Shown: piece by piece, positions 12,716 to 25,600 of the stretch
Numbering within the stretch: position 1 is the stretch's first letter
How the letters are laid out: the number at the start of each line of letters is the position of its first letter
Assembly: GCA_007449985.2 (NCBI GenBank)
Contig: VIIQ02000761.1
Location: 286,602-350,601, forward strand
Reading direction: 5' to 3'
DNA length: 64,000 nucleotides
Origin: Desmodesmus armatus
Taxonomy: Eukaryota; Chlorophyta; Chlorophyceae; Sphaeropleales; Scenedesmaceae
Program-made: the position numbers and the translations under genes
Notes under the pieces: generated by a model
Told to the model about the DNA's origin: nothing
The model's database searches: none
What the model saw: the letters and a program-made list of their open reading frames with translations, nothing else

Positions 12716-14482
12716 CTAGCTGGCATTACTGCCTTCTTGGCCCCGTCGACCCTTGTCCTGCAGCTCAACACCCTCCTTAGTCGACAGCACATGCCAGCTG
12801 CTGTTCTCCAGCAAATCCCTGTGTGCACGGCTGCTGAATGCATCGAGCTGATCCAGCTCCCGCCGTGCCTGCGCCATGTGCTTCTGCATGTGCTGCACCT
12901 GCGTTTCAACATCCAGGCACTCTGCCTCCACCTGCCATGGAGCAGCACACAGGCACATCCATTGAGTCCGCATGCAACACCACAGCCACAGGTACAGCTA
13001 CAACCCCCCTGCAAACGATGCTGCAGCAGGACGTTGCTTCGGCACCCCCTGATGATTACATATGTGTCACCTTAAAAGGTGGCTGGCATGCCCTGCCCCT
13101 TGTAGCTTCCAAGGTCACACCCCCAATCATGATGCTGGGGACAAAAGCCTGTGCTGGGCGCCGCTGAGGTATTAGCATCTGTTGACGTTTGACAGTCTCC
13201 GATTTGACAGCTGCATGCGGCATCTAGAAGGGTGTATCGTACACCCGGGGGGACAAGGTGCCATCAACTGCCAACTGACAGCGTCTCAGACGGCACAGGG
13301 TTTGTGCTGACGAGCAGCGGCACCCACCTGCTGCAGCTGCTGCTCCATGTGCGCTAGCTTCCGCTGCAGCTCTGCCTCCATGTCAGCAGCCACTCGCTGT
13401 GCAGCTTGGCGGGCAGCAGCCACAGCTTCAGCCTGTTGTTGTCAGCACAGGGCCATCAGCGGGGCGGCAAGCAATTGGCAGCACCACCTAGATACTGTAG
13501 CAATGCCCTCCTTTCTCATGATGACTTCGCAGGATGCGCTCGCACCCATAACTGGGGGGCCACACATCATGTACATGATCAGCACATGATGGACGCAACC
13601 AACCCTACAGACACACTGTGTACAGTATGATTTGTGAGGACAGCACACGCTACGGAAAGGAGGCTTGTGCTGGCAGTACCTACATGCTTGTGTGGGAACA
13701 TAGACATCTTGTTGCTTAGGTAGGCATTGTCACAGGCGGCTGCTGCAGCATCATGCAGTGCTTCGTCATAGGCCTGCTTGATTCGCAGCAACAGAGGCCT
13801 GTGCAGGACACACACGCACAAAAGGAGTGTTGGTTGGTCTGAACATGATTGACTGCATGCATGACTCTATGTTCTCTGCTGACATACACAGATGACCGTG
13901 GCAGGGGTCGCTCTTGGAACACCAGCTAGCATTGCATGCATGTGCATGTCACAAAGTATTTCCCTATGCTTGTACATGACGCTGGCACTGCCTGTCCGGT
14001 GTGGCATGTCCATCCTGCACAGAGCATGGTGCACCTCCAGCAGATCCTGTCGCACAGCTGGGCCACTGGCCCCCAACGAAATGGACGTGACCAGCCTCTC
14101 CAGCCCGTGGTTGCCCTTGACTTGTTCCCAAGCATAACTTCTCGAAGGATGTGTGCTTTCTGCATGCCGTACATGTGTACGCGTACCTGTATGTTGTTAG
14201 TGAGGCAAGCAGCAGCTCAAACACTCGGTGGTAGGCATCAAGCTGCCTGCGGGCTTGATGCTTGCTGCTGCCTGGTTGCTGCTGCGTGTGCTGGCTCAGG
14301 CCCTCCCTGACAGCAGCTTCGTCCAGACATGCATACAGACGCTGCAGCAGCTGTGGTTCTTTTGCCTGCAGATCTGCCTGACTTTGCTGCTGCAGGTGTT
14401 GTTGCACATGCTGTTGGACGGCTGATGGCCGCAGGGAAGCAAGAGTGCTACGCCTCTTGAACAGATCTGGCACTTTGCTCAT
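12716..14482 (-). CDS. TSNAXIP1-like coiled-coil protein
   Basis: Four exons, 14482-14187, 13798-13684, 13432-13328 and 12931-12716, give 243 residues with all phases matching (2, 0, 0). The ATG context starts MSKVPDLFKRR. Around residues 78-115 the spliced sequence contains YHRVFELLLASLTTYRPLLL followed by RIKQAYDEAL. This fits the conserved N-terminal block of translin-associated factor X-interacting protein 1: an F-hydrophobic helix, then TYKPLL, then IKxEYD. The block is split by intron 1 exactly at the Arg before PLLL. The rest is heptad-like coiled coil (QRVAADMEAELQRKL; HMQKHMAQARRELDQL). Family members are mostly known from ciliated or germ cells; a ciliary role here is inference. The exon 2 donor (CAT|GTAGGT) is the least certain junction. 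The gene lies head-to-head with the Gln/Ala-rich gene. Confidence 0.62.
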
Positions 14483-15360
14483 TGTTGTGTGGCTGGGGAG
14501 TTCAGTCCTGCGTGGAGCGCCAGGGGTGTGCTGCTTTTACAGAGTGAGTCTGCAGCGCAGCGGATTGATGTGTGTTCTCGGGCCCGGTCTAATACGGAAT
14601 TACAGATTCAAAACTGCAGTTCATGATAGACACTCACCAAACAAGCACTTGAGACCAGGCCTGTGTGGATTTGATGTCTTGTCAGTCGCCACTGTTACTA
14701 AGCATCACTCAACAAGCGTTTTGTCGCTGCCTGGCCAATGTGAAGAGATTCAAGAGCGTCGAGCTTCATATGTTGATGTCAGGAAACATGGTCTTCTGCC
14801 TTGATATCGTCGTCTGCTTCGATGTACTGTTTACGTACTGTGCAATTCCACCCAACGGCAAGGCAAGATGCAAACATGCCTCCATCCTGACCTTGAAGCG
14901 TCAGAACTTATGATACAGCTGCCAACTTGCAGCCAAGGCAGGCCTCCAACAACAGCACAGCAGAACTGCAGGCTGCAGTCTGCAGCACATCATGCAGCAT
15001 CTTGAAGCAGGATGGGAGCAGACCAACAACTGTTTGTTTACAGTGCAAAACTGGTTAGATGAATCAGGCGATGGTGCTGTGGCTCCTTGGGAGCCCTACA
15101 GCACAGCAACTGAAGGCAACAGCATGCCTGATGCTGCTTACCACGAGGACCCCCAGCACTGTGCAGCACCAGCAGCAGCAGATGCACAATTGCAGGCAAG
15201 TCAAAGGAATGCTCAACAAAGCTGTAGCCATTCTGTCCACACGCAAGCAGAACATATCCACATACTGTGTGCTGAGCAAGCAGCACGTACCAGCGATGCT
15301 GCAGTGCATGATACACAAAATTGAAGCAGCAGATGTCAAGGATCAAACTCATGACCCTGC
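14483..15360. other. Divergent intergenic region
   Basis: About 0.9 kb lies between two divergently oriented genes and should carry both promoters. A 110-codon plus-strand frame at 14992-15324 has no recognisable motif and an opposing open frame of similar length, so I do not call it; it remains a possible 5' exon of the next gene. Confidence 0.45.
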
Positions 15361-16645
15361 ATGGCCCGCTTGATCCCTCCCTGGTACCCAGCCTCCCTCG
15401 ACTTCATTTGCCATATGATGATGCGCAGAGCAGCAGAATGTGTAGCACAGTTCAATTTCCTTTGCTACACTGGCAGAGTGTCGAGGCAGGCTGACTATCT
15501 GACGCAGGCAGGGGGCCTTGCTGAGCTGGTAACAGCCCGCCAAGCCTTTCTCTGTTTGAAACCGCTGACCTTATCACCTTACCTCCAGGTGCAATCCTGT
15601 GGACACACAGCATCCCAGCATCTCTGCATGGGCACGCCCCGTATGCAATGATTGACCTCCCACCTTGCAACATTGCTGTGGCCGCAGGACTACCCAGCGC
15701 CTTGGCACACCTCAAGCCTGCATGGAGAAGCCACCTTGCAGCTAACAAGGAGCAGCTCAGGCGGCGGCCGCCCCCAGCACAACACCCCAGCAGAGCCGCC
15801 ACACACACCCCACACAGCCGTGCCCCACTCAACACATGCAGCACCTCAGGAGGCGCCACATGCAGCTGAGATTCCAGCACAAGCTGCAACAGCTGCGCAC
15901 CAAACCTACACCACCAGCAGGAACAGCAGCAGTACTGCAGGGCAGCAGCGTCAGCCCAAGGGACAGCTGCAGGGTCTTACACAGCCATGGCAGCAGCAGC
16001 TAGCACAGCAGCATGCCCGCCTGCAGGAACTTCGGCCACTCACAACCCTCCAACCCTTACAACAGCGACCACTGCCCCAGCAGCCGCCGCCGCAGCAGCT
16101 GCAAGTGCAGGAGCAGGATGAACAGGGTGCAGAGCAGATGGGGCATGCACTCCTTGGAGTGCTGAACCCCCTAGAGTCTGTGCTGTGGCAGCAGCGGCAG
16201 CACTCTAGAGCGCTGCTAGACCGGGCCCTGCATGCACTCACATCCCTGCAGGCAGATGTTGATACACTCCTAGCTGCTGCTCAGCCAGGCAGCAGCAGCA
16301 GCAACATGCCACCAGGGCAGCTGCTGCAGCAGCAGCAACTACAGCAGCAGGAGAACCCAGCCAACGGGCAGCTGCTGCTGCTGCCGCTGCCAGCAGGTCA
16401 GGTGGAAGCTCAACCGGGCAAACAGCAGCTGGGACAGGCACAGCAGGACACAACCCAGCACGGGGCCTGGAGCATTGCAGCTGCATGGGGCGGCTCAGGC
16501 GCTGCCGGCGAGCGGTCACTGCAAACGAGGCCTAGTCTGCTGCTGCAAGCACAGGCAGCACAGCAGCTGGGAGGCTGCGGTGGTATCCACACCTCATCAC
16601 TTGGTGCAGGTGCTGTCACTGCAGCACAGGCAGAGGTGTCAACAC

Positions 16646-16701
<56 letters not shown>

Positions 16702-16847
16702 GCAGGAGATGCTGACTGTGCTGGCGACTTTGAGGCAGAGCTCCTGCAGTCAGAAGCAGCAGCCCCAGGTCGGCGGTTGTCAGAGGAGACGCTCAAGCAG
16801 TACACTGCCCTCGTGTGGCACAGCAGCATAGACGACACTGAAGCTGG

Positions 16848-16894
<47 letters not shown>

Positions 16895-19334
16895 ATGGTA
16901 GCGCTGCCAGCGACACTGCAGCGCTTGTGCGTGCAGAGGCAGCAGAAGCAGCAGCACCGACAGAGTGCCACCAACCAGCGCAGCAGCTGCAGGAGGTGCA
17001 GCAGGAGCAGCAGCAGCCGGGTCCCTATGCTGCCAACGCATTACAGCAGCAGCAGCAGCAGCAGCAGCAGCCGGAGCTTGAGGCCTTTGACTCATTCGAG
17101 CAGCAGCTGCTTGAGTTAGAGGCCGCCGCACCCGGCAGGCGGCAGCCGTCTGCTGCTGCCCTGGACTCCCTTGCTGCTGCTGCTGCTGCAGCATCACCTC
17201 GTGACATCGACGGGGCTGCCAGTGCTGCAGCTCCCGCGGCTGCTGATGCAGCAGGCAGCCCAGAAGCAGCTGCCAGCCTGCAGGGATCAGGGGGAGCAAA
17301 GGCGGCAGCAGAGCCGCCTGCTGGTACTGCTGTTGGTGCTGTTGCGGCGCGGCCTGATCTGCTCATCGTATCGGCCAGCAGCAGCAGCATGCCACCTGAT
17401 GCATGTGACCTGTGTGTGAGCGATGCAGCAAGCGCCAGCTGCTGCTGCTGCAGCGGCAACGGCAGCAATGGCAGGAACGCAGAATGTGCAGCAAGCTGCA
17501 ACTGCCATGATGGCTCGTCGCCCTGCCGCCACGTGACTTTCCAGCTACCGGGCAGCAGCAGCTGCTGTCACAGCGCAGCCTCACAGCCCCTGTCCATCCC
17601 AGCCACAGACTGCACTGATGCCGAGGTGGGGTTTGTCACAATTGAATCTGGTCACCAGAGTTCGCCAGAACAGCGCCAGCAACAGCAGCAGCAGCAGCAG
17701 TCTGGCAGCTTGGACGGCTTAGGGCCTAGGAGTGATCACAGGAGCAGCAGCAGCAGCGGCAGCATTGGCTGCCTAGGCAGCTTCCATGGCACTCCTGCTG
17801 CCGAAGAGGCTTTGGCAGCAGCAGCAGCAGCAGCAGCTGGACAGTTGAGTACTGCAGGGGTTGGTCACCAACAAGCTGCTGCACCTGCAGCACACCAGGT
17901 TGGTCACCAGGGTGATATACAGTCAGACACTGGGCTGGGTGAGCTCACTGAGCTGCCGGTGCTGGCTGTGCTGCCCACACGGGAAGCTGTTGTTGCACCG
18001 GCAGCTTGGTCACCCCTGAAACCTTTGGCAGCAGCAGGGGCAGGGGCAGGGACAGTGGGGACAGCAGCAACAGCAGCCGCAGCGACCTTGGCTGTCAGGA
18101 TTGTGGAGGGTGGCAGAGGCAGCGTTAATGGTGTTGGTGAGCAGAAGGCTCTCAGCAGCAGGAGCAGCAGGAGCAGCAGCAGCAGCAGCAGCAGCAGTGA
18201 GGATGACTTTGAGGCAATGTTGCGCGCGCAGGAGACAGCAGCACGAGCAGCAGCAGGTGCAGGGGCAGAGGGGCGACAGGAGGACAGGTGGTGGGAGGAA
18301 GAACAAGAAAGAGAGGCAGGCAGCGGCAGTAATTTCGGAGGTGCCAGCATGAGTGTTGGCAGCAGTGGCAGCAGCAGCGGCGGCCGCCAGTTGCAGGGGG
18401 TACAGCCAGCTGCTGCTGCCAGTGCACCAGCACCTGGTGAGCAGAGCAGTGCACCAGGACACCAAAACGTGAGCAGCAGCAGCAGTGCTGGCAGCAATGG
18501 CGGCAGCACCAGTGGCAGCAGCGGTGACGGCTCCAGATGGGATGCAGCAGGCATGTTGCTGTCACTCGATCTTGGTAAGGCTGGCAGCATTGGTGCCACA
18601 CAGGGCCTCCCACTGTCACCCCAGACAGCAGCAACAACGGGTGAGAAGATGGTAGAGTGCAGTTATATGCTGTTGGTTTGAGTGCCATCGCTGCACTGAT
18701 CTGCAGCGTGGACAGAGCGGCAATCAGTGTACACATATGTGTTAGATAGCAACACTATATATATATATATATATACCTTATATACATATATACCTTATAT
18801 ACCTTATATACCTTATATATATATATACCTTTTGCTTCTAGCATGGTATGTGGTCGTTCGTGGTGCTACACCTCAAAAGCACACCCGCACATACGTTACG
18901 TTTGTCACTTCAAAGTGCAGCATCTTGTGGCTGACCCTGAAATCACACTTGCACGGATCAATGTGAATGCGTGTCCAGCCATACCAAAGAATGTGACAGG
19001 AACCCCTGACGTGTGTGTGTCACTGGCGTGTGTGACTTTCTTGCAACAGGGCTGGCAGAGTTTGTGGCAGATGCGGAGCTAGCAGCACGCGCAGGGGCCG
19101 GCCAGCAACGGGCATCAGTGGCAGCAGCAGCGGCGGCACACACAGGCGGCCACCTGCAGCAAGAGGCAGCAGCCGTAGGAGCACCCGCTGCTGCTGCTGC
19201 TGATGCCGCTGGTGGTGGGGATGGTGAAAGCAGCGCTGTGGCGGTAGGGCATGCGGGGTGGGAGGGCCAGCGGCAGGCCGAGACAGCAGCTGTTGGAGAA
19301 CACGCAGCAGCCGTGCCTGCTGCACTTCCCCAGC

Positions 19335-19368
<34 letters not shown>

Positions 19369-19779
19369 GCTTGCACCAGTGCTTCCTCGCCTTACATCTG
19401 AAACTGCGCTGACCGGGTCCCCACAGCCCCAGCAGCAGCAGCGGCCGCAAGCAGCAGCAGCAGCAGCAGCAGAAGCAGAAGCATCTATAACCAAAGCACA
19501 GCAGCCGCAGCAGCAGCAGAAGCAGAAGCATCAGCAAGCGGCTCTGGAGCAGCCCCAGCAACACTGTAGACCTGCGCAGCAGCAGGCAGGACCTGTGCAG
19601 CAGCCACAGCAGGTGCAGCACCACCCTCAACAGCAGCAGCAGTGGGAGCAGGAGGCCTACCCTGTACCAGGAGGCAGTGTCTGGGGGGCTACAAGGAGCT
19701 TTGAACAAACCTCACAGGGAGGCACCAGCAGCGAAGCACCATCAAGACAGCAGCAGTGCACAGCTAGCCCTGCTGCTGG

Positions 19780-19811
<32 letters not shown>

Positions 19812-21359
19812 ACAGCCTGTCCTTATGGTCCCTGCCGCAACCCCCTCACATGCAGGGTGCGGCCAGCAACGCCAGCAGCAGCAGTACTGTCATGACTGAC
19901 AACAAGTCCAGTAGCAGCAGCGGCGACGGCATCGGCGGCAGCGAGCCTGTTTGGCAGCTGGCAGCGTGCAGCAGCGGTGAGGGCTTTGGCGCTTCTGCAG
20001 CACCTGCTGCTGCTGCTGCATTCCCAGCCACTGGCGCAGCTGCTGCTGCTACAGCCCAGCAGGGTGGTTCAACTGCACCATGGCCTGCTGTGAGCCAACC
20101 TCAGGCCCTGTGCCCCGGTGTCCCTAGAGCCTCTGGTGTGTTGAGCCCTGAGGCCCAGCCTGGGGGGCATGCAGCTGCCGTGGAAGTCTCTATGACACAT
20201 GCTTCCCAGCAAGTTCAGCAGGTTCAGCAGCAGCAGCAGCAGCAGCAGGGCTGCAACCGGCTGCCAGTTGTGGCCTTGGGACAGCAGGAAGCAGCACCTG
20301 GGCTAGCACCTGGTCATGTCCGGGCCTTGGGACAGCAGGGGGTTGATGCTGCAACAGCTAGCCTGACTGCGCCACAGCAGCACCAACAGCAGCAGCAGGG
20401 TGGAGCGGCAGTTTTGGTGGCACCACAAGCCCAGGGGGAGGGGGCTGGCAGCAGCAGCATGTGGCAACCTGGCAGCTGTCAGGCTCCAGCAGCAGCAACG
20501 GCAGCTGGTGCTGCAGCCGCGGCAGCAGCAGCAGTGCAGGCGGCGGTGGCAGCAATGGCTGCAGGCACAGTGCAACAGCAGCAGCAGCAGCTGGCCCCTG
20601 CAGCTGCAGATGCTGCTGACGCATTTATGCACCGGCCAGCACAGGAAGTGTGTGCTCAGGGGTGTTGCTGTACAAGGCAGCAGACTGCACCCCACTGGGG
20701 TACGGTACCCACCTTGCCCTGTTCACATGGTATAAATGCTGCCTCTGCTGCAGCAGCAGCAGCTGCTGCTGCTGTTGCTGGGACCAGTGGTGGGTGCAGC
20801 AGTGGCTACCCAGCAGGCTGTGCCTGCAGCTGTAGCTGCGGCAAGGCAGCAGCTAGCAGCAGCAGTGCGCAGGTGGCTGGTGCCACCGACGCAACAGCAG
20901 CAGCAGCAGCGGCGGCTACAGCGGCGGAAGCAGCTGCCGCTGCTGCTGCTGCTGCTGCTGCAGGGGGAGAGAGTGAGGCATGCATTGAGGGCCTGTGCAG
21001 CTTCCTTGGTGGGTTAGGGGGCCTGGAGTACAGTCTGTGTGAAGATGACACAACAGGCTTGCAACAGGACAGCAGTCCGCTGCGCTGTGTGCAGGCCTTT
21101 CAGGAGCTGCTGCAGCAGCAGCAGCAGCACAGCCAGGAGCAGCAACAGGAGCAGTGGATTGCGGGTGTTTCTGAGCCCAGTGCGCTTTTTGATGCCGAAG
21201 GACATCCTGCCCAAACAGCTGGTGGCTTTGGTGGCGGTGGTGCTGATCCGACCTTCATCCCAGTGCATGGTGACAGCTGTGCAAGTGACCCCCATTTGCC
21301 TCTGAAGCAGCGTCAGCACAGGCAGCACAAACACCGCACTGCACCAGGGCACCAATATC

Positions 21360-21392
<33 letters not shown>

Positions 21393-22600
21393 TGCTGGGG
21401 CATGGGATGGTGCACGTCCTGGACCCACTGCAGCAGCAGCAGGAGCGGCTAGAGCGGCAGCTGTCGTCCCTCGACTGTCAGGTGCAGCAGCTGCAGCAGC
21501 GGGCAGCCTCGGCCGGCTGTGCTGACCGCAGCATGCAGGAGGCTGTGCTGGGGCAGCTGCAGGATTTTTGGCGGGAACAGCAGCAGCAGGAGCAGGCGCG
21601 CGTCTTTGAGGATGCCTGCGCAGCAGCTGCCAAGGGAGGTGGTGCAGCACGCGCTGGGGCGAAGCAGCGCCGGCGCCAGCGGCACTTGCAGGACTCATGG
21701 GATAATGCAGATGGTCATGCCTGTGAGTTGGTGCATGCTGACAGCAGTGCAGGCGGTGTGGCAGGCGCATGTGGTCGCAGCAGCCGCAGCAGTTACGGGC
21801 GCGCAGTGGGGGCGTGTTCGAATTTAAATTCAAAATCATTGAAGCCGCCGGGTGTATGCTGCCACACGGGGTGTTCCCCTTATGGCTGCAGTGGTGACCC
21901 ACAGGGCATGCCTGGCAGCAGCAGCGGCGGCAGCGGCAGCAGATGGCATGCGGCTCACCAACAGTCCCAGTGCACTAGCTGGCCCACCGGGCCTGTCTGG
22001 CCCCCAGCAAATGCAGATGCAGATGCAGCACTGGGAGAGCTTGGTGGTGGTGGCAGCTGGGTATCTTCAAGACAGCACACAGCAGGAGTGTGCACATATG
22101 GACGTGGGCAACCCCAGCCATGCAGCTTCACACCAAGTGACTGGGAGCGGCTGCCCAGCCCAGCCCGCTACAGTGTGGGTCAGCACAGGCCTGCCAGTGC
22201 AGGACCAGCAGTTGCTAACAATGGTTCCGTACCGGCAGCAGCAGCAGCAGCAGCACCCAGTGTTTTCTGGAGCCCTCAGAAGCACCGCCGTGCTGCTCGA
22301 GGTGCAACAGCTGCGCCTGGTGCTGCTTTTGAGCGAAGACCGAGCACCGGCCGCACAGCTTTTGGGGCCGCTGCTGACCGTGGTATCGCCAGCAATGAGG
22401 GTCTCGCAGTGTGTTCGACGCCGGTTGGATGTGCGGGCATCAGCAGCAGCACGAGTTGGGTGTTGGAATCAGCGCTGCAGGAGTGCAGGCGGGAAGTCAT
22501 GCAGCAGCAGCTGCTTCGGGCGGAGGCTGCTGCACTAGCGGTAGAGGTGCAGGTCACAGCAGCAGCCATCCGATGCACTCAGAGGCTCAAACTGGGTTGA
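15361..22600 (+). CDS. Large Gln/Ala-rich protein, unknown function
   Basis: Exons 15688-18640 and 19050-22600 are joined in phase 1 (ACG G|GTGAGA to CAACAG|GG), giving a contiguous frame across the 409-nt intron. A likely first exon 15361-15588 splices in phase 0 to the acceptor at 15688, for about 2,243 residues in total; this first exon is uncertain, and the next in-frame ATG is only at 16138. The protein is dominated by poly-Gln, poly-Ala and Ser runs. Islands that look constrained are GHALLGVLNPLESVLWQQ near 16140 and a thrice-used motif FExxLLxxEAAAPGRR. Near 21410 there is a coiled coil with LERQLSSLDCQVQQLQQ, and the C-terminal helix contains LQECRREVMQQQLL. No known domain was recognised. 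No signal peptide or membrane segment is apparent. It could be a scaffold, RNA-associated or centrosome-type protein, but that is guesswork. Confidence 0.68.
18754..18833 (+). repeat. TA-rich microsatellite within an intron
   Basis: A TATATA tract continues into repeats of TATACCTTATA. It lies wholly inside the 409-nt intron of the Gln/Ala-rich gene, which supports that stretch being non-coding. Confidence 0.9.
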
Positions 22601-22690
22601 ACCAGCCAGTTGAGAATCTGCCCTGCCTGGCACCATGTTGAGTGTGGTGGCAATAGAACCAGCCAGCTGAGAGTCCGCCTGCCTGGTAAC
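22598..22690 (+). repeat. 57-bp-spaced direct repeat in the 3' UTR
   Basis: AACCAGCCAGTTGAGAATC with a following CCTGCCTGG is repeated, diverged, about 57 bases later (AACCAGCCAGCTGAGAGTC). It begins at the stop codon, so copy 2 lies in the presumed 3' UTR. This is the third example here of a gene 3' end being locally duplicated. Confidence 0.65.
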
Positions 22691-25600
22691 AATCAAAATC
22701 TCGCCAAATTTTGTATCAATCATTTGTCAGAATTGCAATACATGGGTTTTGCCTGGATTGTTGTGTTGGCAACTTGCATGCATGCTCTGTCAACACACTT
22801 TCAAGCCTGTCGTCATGACATGCACTTGATGGTTGTATCTCATGTGTTTAACACTGTCAGCAGCATCGCATGGTGATACACAATTAGCCGCGTTGATCGC
22901 TAATCCTCAATTCAGGGCCTGCAGCGACTGTTGGGCCAGCAACTGCTTGATCACATGTCTTGCAGGGTGCAGGAGTTGAGCATTTGTATATCTTCTGACA
23001 TGACCAAAGAGAGTATTTGGGAACCATGACCTGGGCACTAACACTGTCATGAGGCAGGAGACCTGGGCTTATGCTTGATGGTGTCACCCCTCCATGTTAC
23101 ATGCATGTCATACCAAAGCCACACTCATGCAAACAGTGCAGCACACTTGCCAAACTGCTGTCCTGTCGCACCTTACGAACCAGTTGTACAACTTGAGTCA
23201 GACTCAAGCAGTGTTGCACGACAGACCCAGCAACACAGCCACAAGTCAAAACCAGGCCCAAACCCCCCACGTGTGTGCACTCACATGCCAAACGCCAGCT
23301 GCTTGTCAGCGTGGGACACCAAATACTGCGTGTCAGTGCGGGGGGCACTGAGACGACTTGCAATGCAGTACAAAATCTTATCACAGAGTCAGGAAGGGGC
23401 AGGTGCACATGACACGGGTGATTGACACAACAGGGTACTAGCTCTGCACCTGTGGCTGACATGCAAAGGCCTCAGGCACATAATAACAGGTCTTACGCTC
23501 CTAATCAAGGTCCTAGGGGGTAAAGAAGGACAGTGCTCTTGTTTGCCGTAGCATCAGGCGTCTAGCCTCGCACACATAGTGACAACTGCCACACCACCAC
23601 CACCTCGCACAAACAGATAACAGCGCATCACCTCCCTAATAGCCAGTGCTGCTTGCTGATGGCTCACACTAGACACAAACCTGAACTCCCCCCGCCAGAC
23701 AGTATCCCAATGCCTCACACGCTACCACAAGTACCCCCCCCCGCCAGTCACATTCCTCATGCTTGCACCATCCCTCTGTGCAAACAGAAGCTGCACAGAG
23801 GTACCTAGGTCAGCTGTGCCCTGATGCAGAGCTGCTTTGAAGACCAGAAGGGTTCTAAGGGTGGTTGCTCGTTGCCGCTCGGAACGCAGCTGCACTCAGA
23901 TCAGCAAGCATCAGCTATGCCTGATCGAGGCAATGAATCCCCCCCTCTTCCAACCACAGTCGGTAGGCACATGTACACATGATCAAACGACTGCTGCGTC
24001 GTAACTCACAGAGTGCGCCCTGTCGCATGGGGAGTGCACACAAATGCTTATCACCAACCCAACCAAAGCCTACCAAAACCATGCCAGGGGCCGGCGCCAC
24101 ACTTGGAAGCAATTGACGGGAGTGACTGGCAGTTGCTGTCACTCAATGTACATCCCGATAACACACGAGACGGCTGTGCTCATCAGCCTTCTAACAGGTC
24201 GGGGTGGTTCCAAAACCCAAGACGCACAAAACAAGACCCACGACACACACAAGCATGGCTTGTGGAACACGAAACTCTGTCCCAGACAAACACTGCCAGC
24301 CAAACTCTCGCGGCAGACATGCAATGTCGTGGCCACAGTTGCGACGGATCCACATCGACCAGCAAATCACCAACACAGCAAGAGGGCTTGGGGATTTACG
24401 TTGTGGAAACAAGCAGCCCTTGTAACCAAGCTGCACGCAAGCCGCACGCAGAAAGCTGCACGCGCGCGGCAAGGCACATCTTGGGGCACGGAGTTTCATA
24501 CAGCAAGCCGTCAAAACCTGAAAGACAGCCAAGCCTCAGCCCAAATGCCCAAGATCAGTGCTAAGTCAGCTGTCGTCCCGGCGTGTGTGTGTGGTCCAGC
24601 ACGACAGCCCTTGCACCCCTTCACCCCAGCAGCAACAAAAGGCCGACACGGCACAGCCAGAGAACAGACGCAGCTAGCATGTATGAAGTAGAAAAGACAT
24701 AACCAGACAAACACTCGCTGCCAACGGTGAACGATGCCCCGCATGAACACCCCCTGACCCATTACGGGTGCCCTGCATACTGCGTAGAGAGCAACACTCA
24801 AGGCACGATGGTACAACACACTCTCTGACCCTGTCTTCTTGGTGGTCTGTTAGCCCAACCTGAAAGCACCAGGGTGTTAGACAACCACTGCTGCGCGCCA
24901 CATAACGCTCGCAGAAACACAACACCGTGTCCAGGCAGGACAGTGTGTGCTGTGTGGTTGAGTTGACGCACCAAGTCAACCAAGGAATGTCAGACCCCTG
25001 TTGCAGGCCAGAGCAAGGCCCTGACACCACAACCTTGTGGAAGAGAGTGCCTTACGACATACTGTCCCAAGCTGCAGCGGCAGCAGCAGCTAAGACAGTA
25101 TGGGCAGCAGCAGGCGCGCAGCATTTCATCAGTGTACCACATACACACATACCCAAACCTCAGACAGCACGCAGCATGGCAACTAGCAAACCTGCCCTGA
25201 GGCACCTGCCCTCCTTTGCCAACATCTGTGATGTCGTCACAAACTTGGCAGCTCCACTAGCCAGTCGACTCCTGCTGTGTACAGCCACCCGCAAATAAAG
25301 TTGCCTGCATTCTGATTCTTTGCGCAATCACCGGCATGCAAGACCACTTTGGGGGCAGCACTGCACACCACACATAACCACGAAGCACAACAGGAAGGTC
25401 TGAATTGAGAGGAACCCGATCAACGACACGAAACCTGCATGGCAAGCAAGCTGACATATAACCTGGGCATCAAGGAATGCAGCCCACCCCACCCCAACAT
25501 CACCATCACTGAACCAGGCACCAGTCAGACTGGCCAACACTTCGGTGTGCAGTGCACTTGCTGAGACACACGGTCTATTGCTGTTGTGTTTACACACGCA

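Noticed and set aside
15951..22538. Many long minus-strand and alternate-frame poly-Leu/Cys/Ala frames
   Set aside because: CAG-type repeats contain no stop codon in any frame, so these are shadows of the plus-strand gene. They lack splice continuity or motifs.
24927..25298. Possible small protein ending SFANICDVVTNLAAPLASRL
   Set aside because: It has some protein-like texture but no motif, no splice partner and an opposing open frame; not enough to call a gene.
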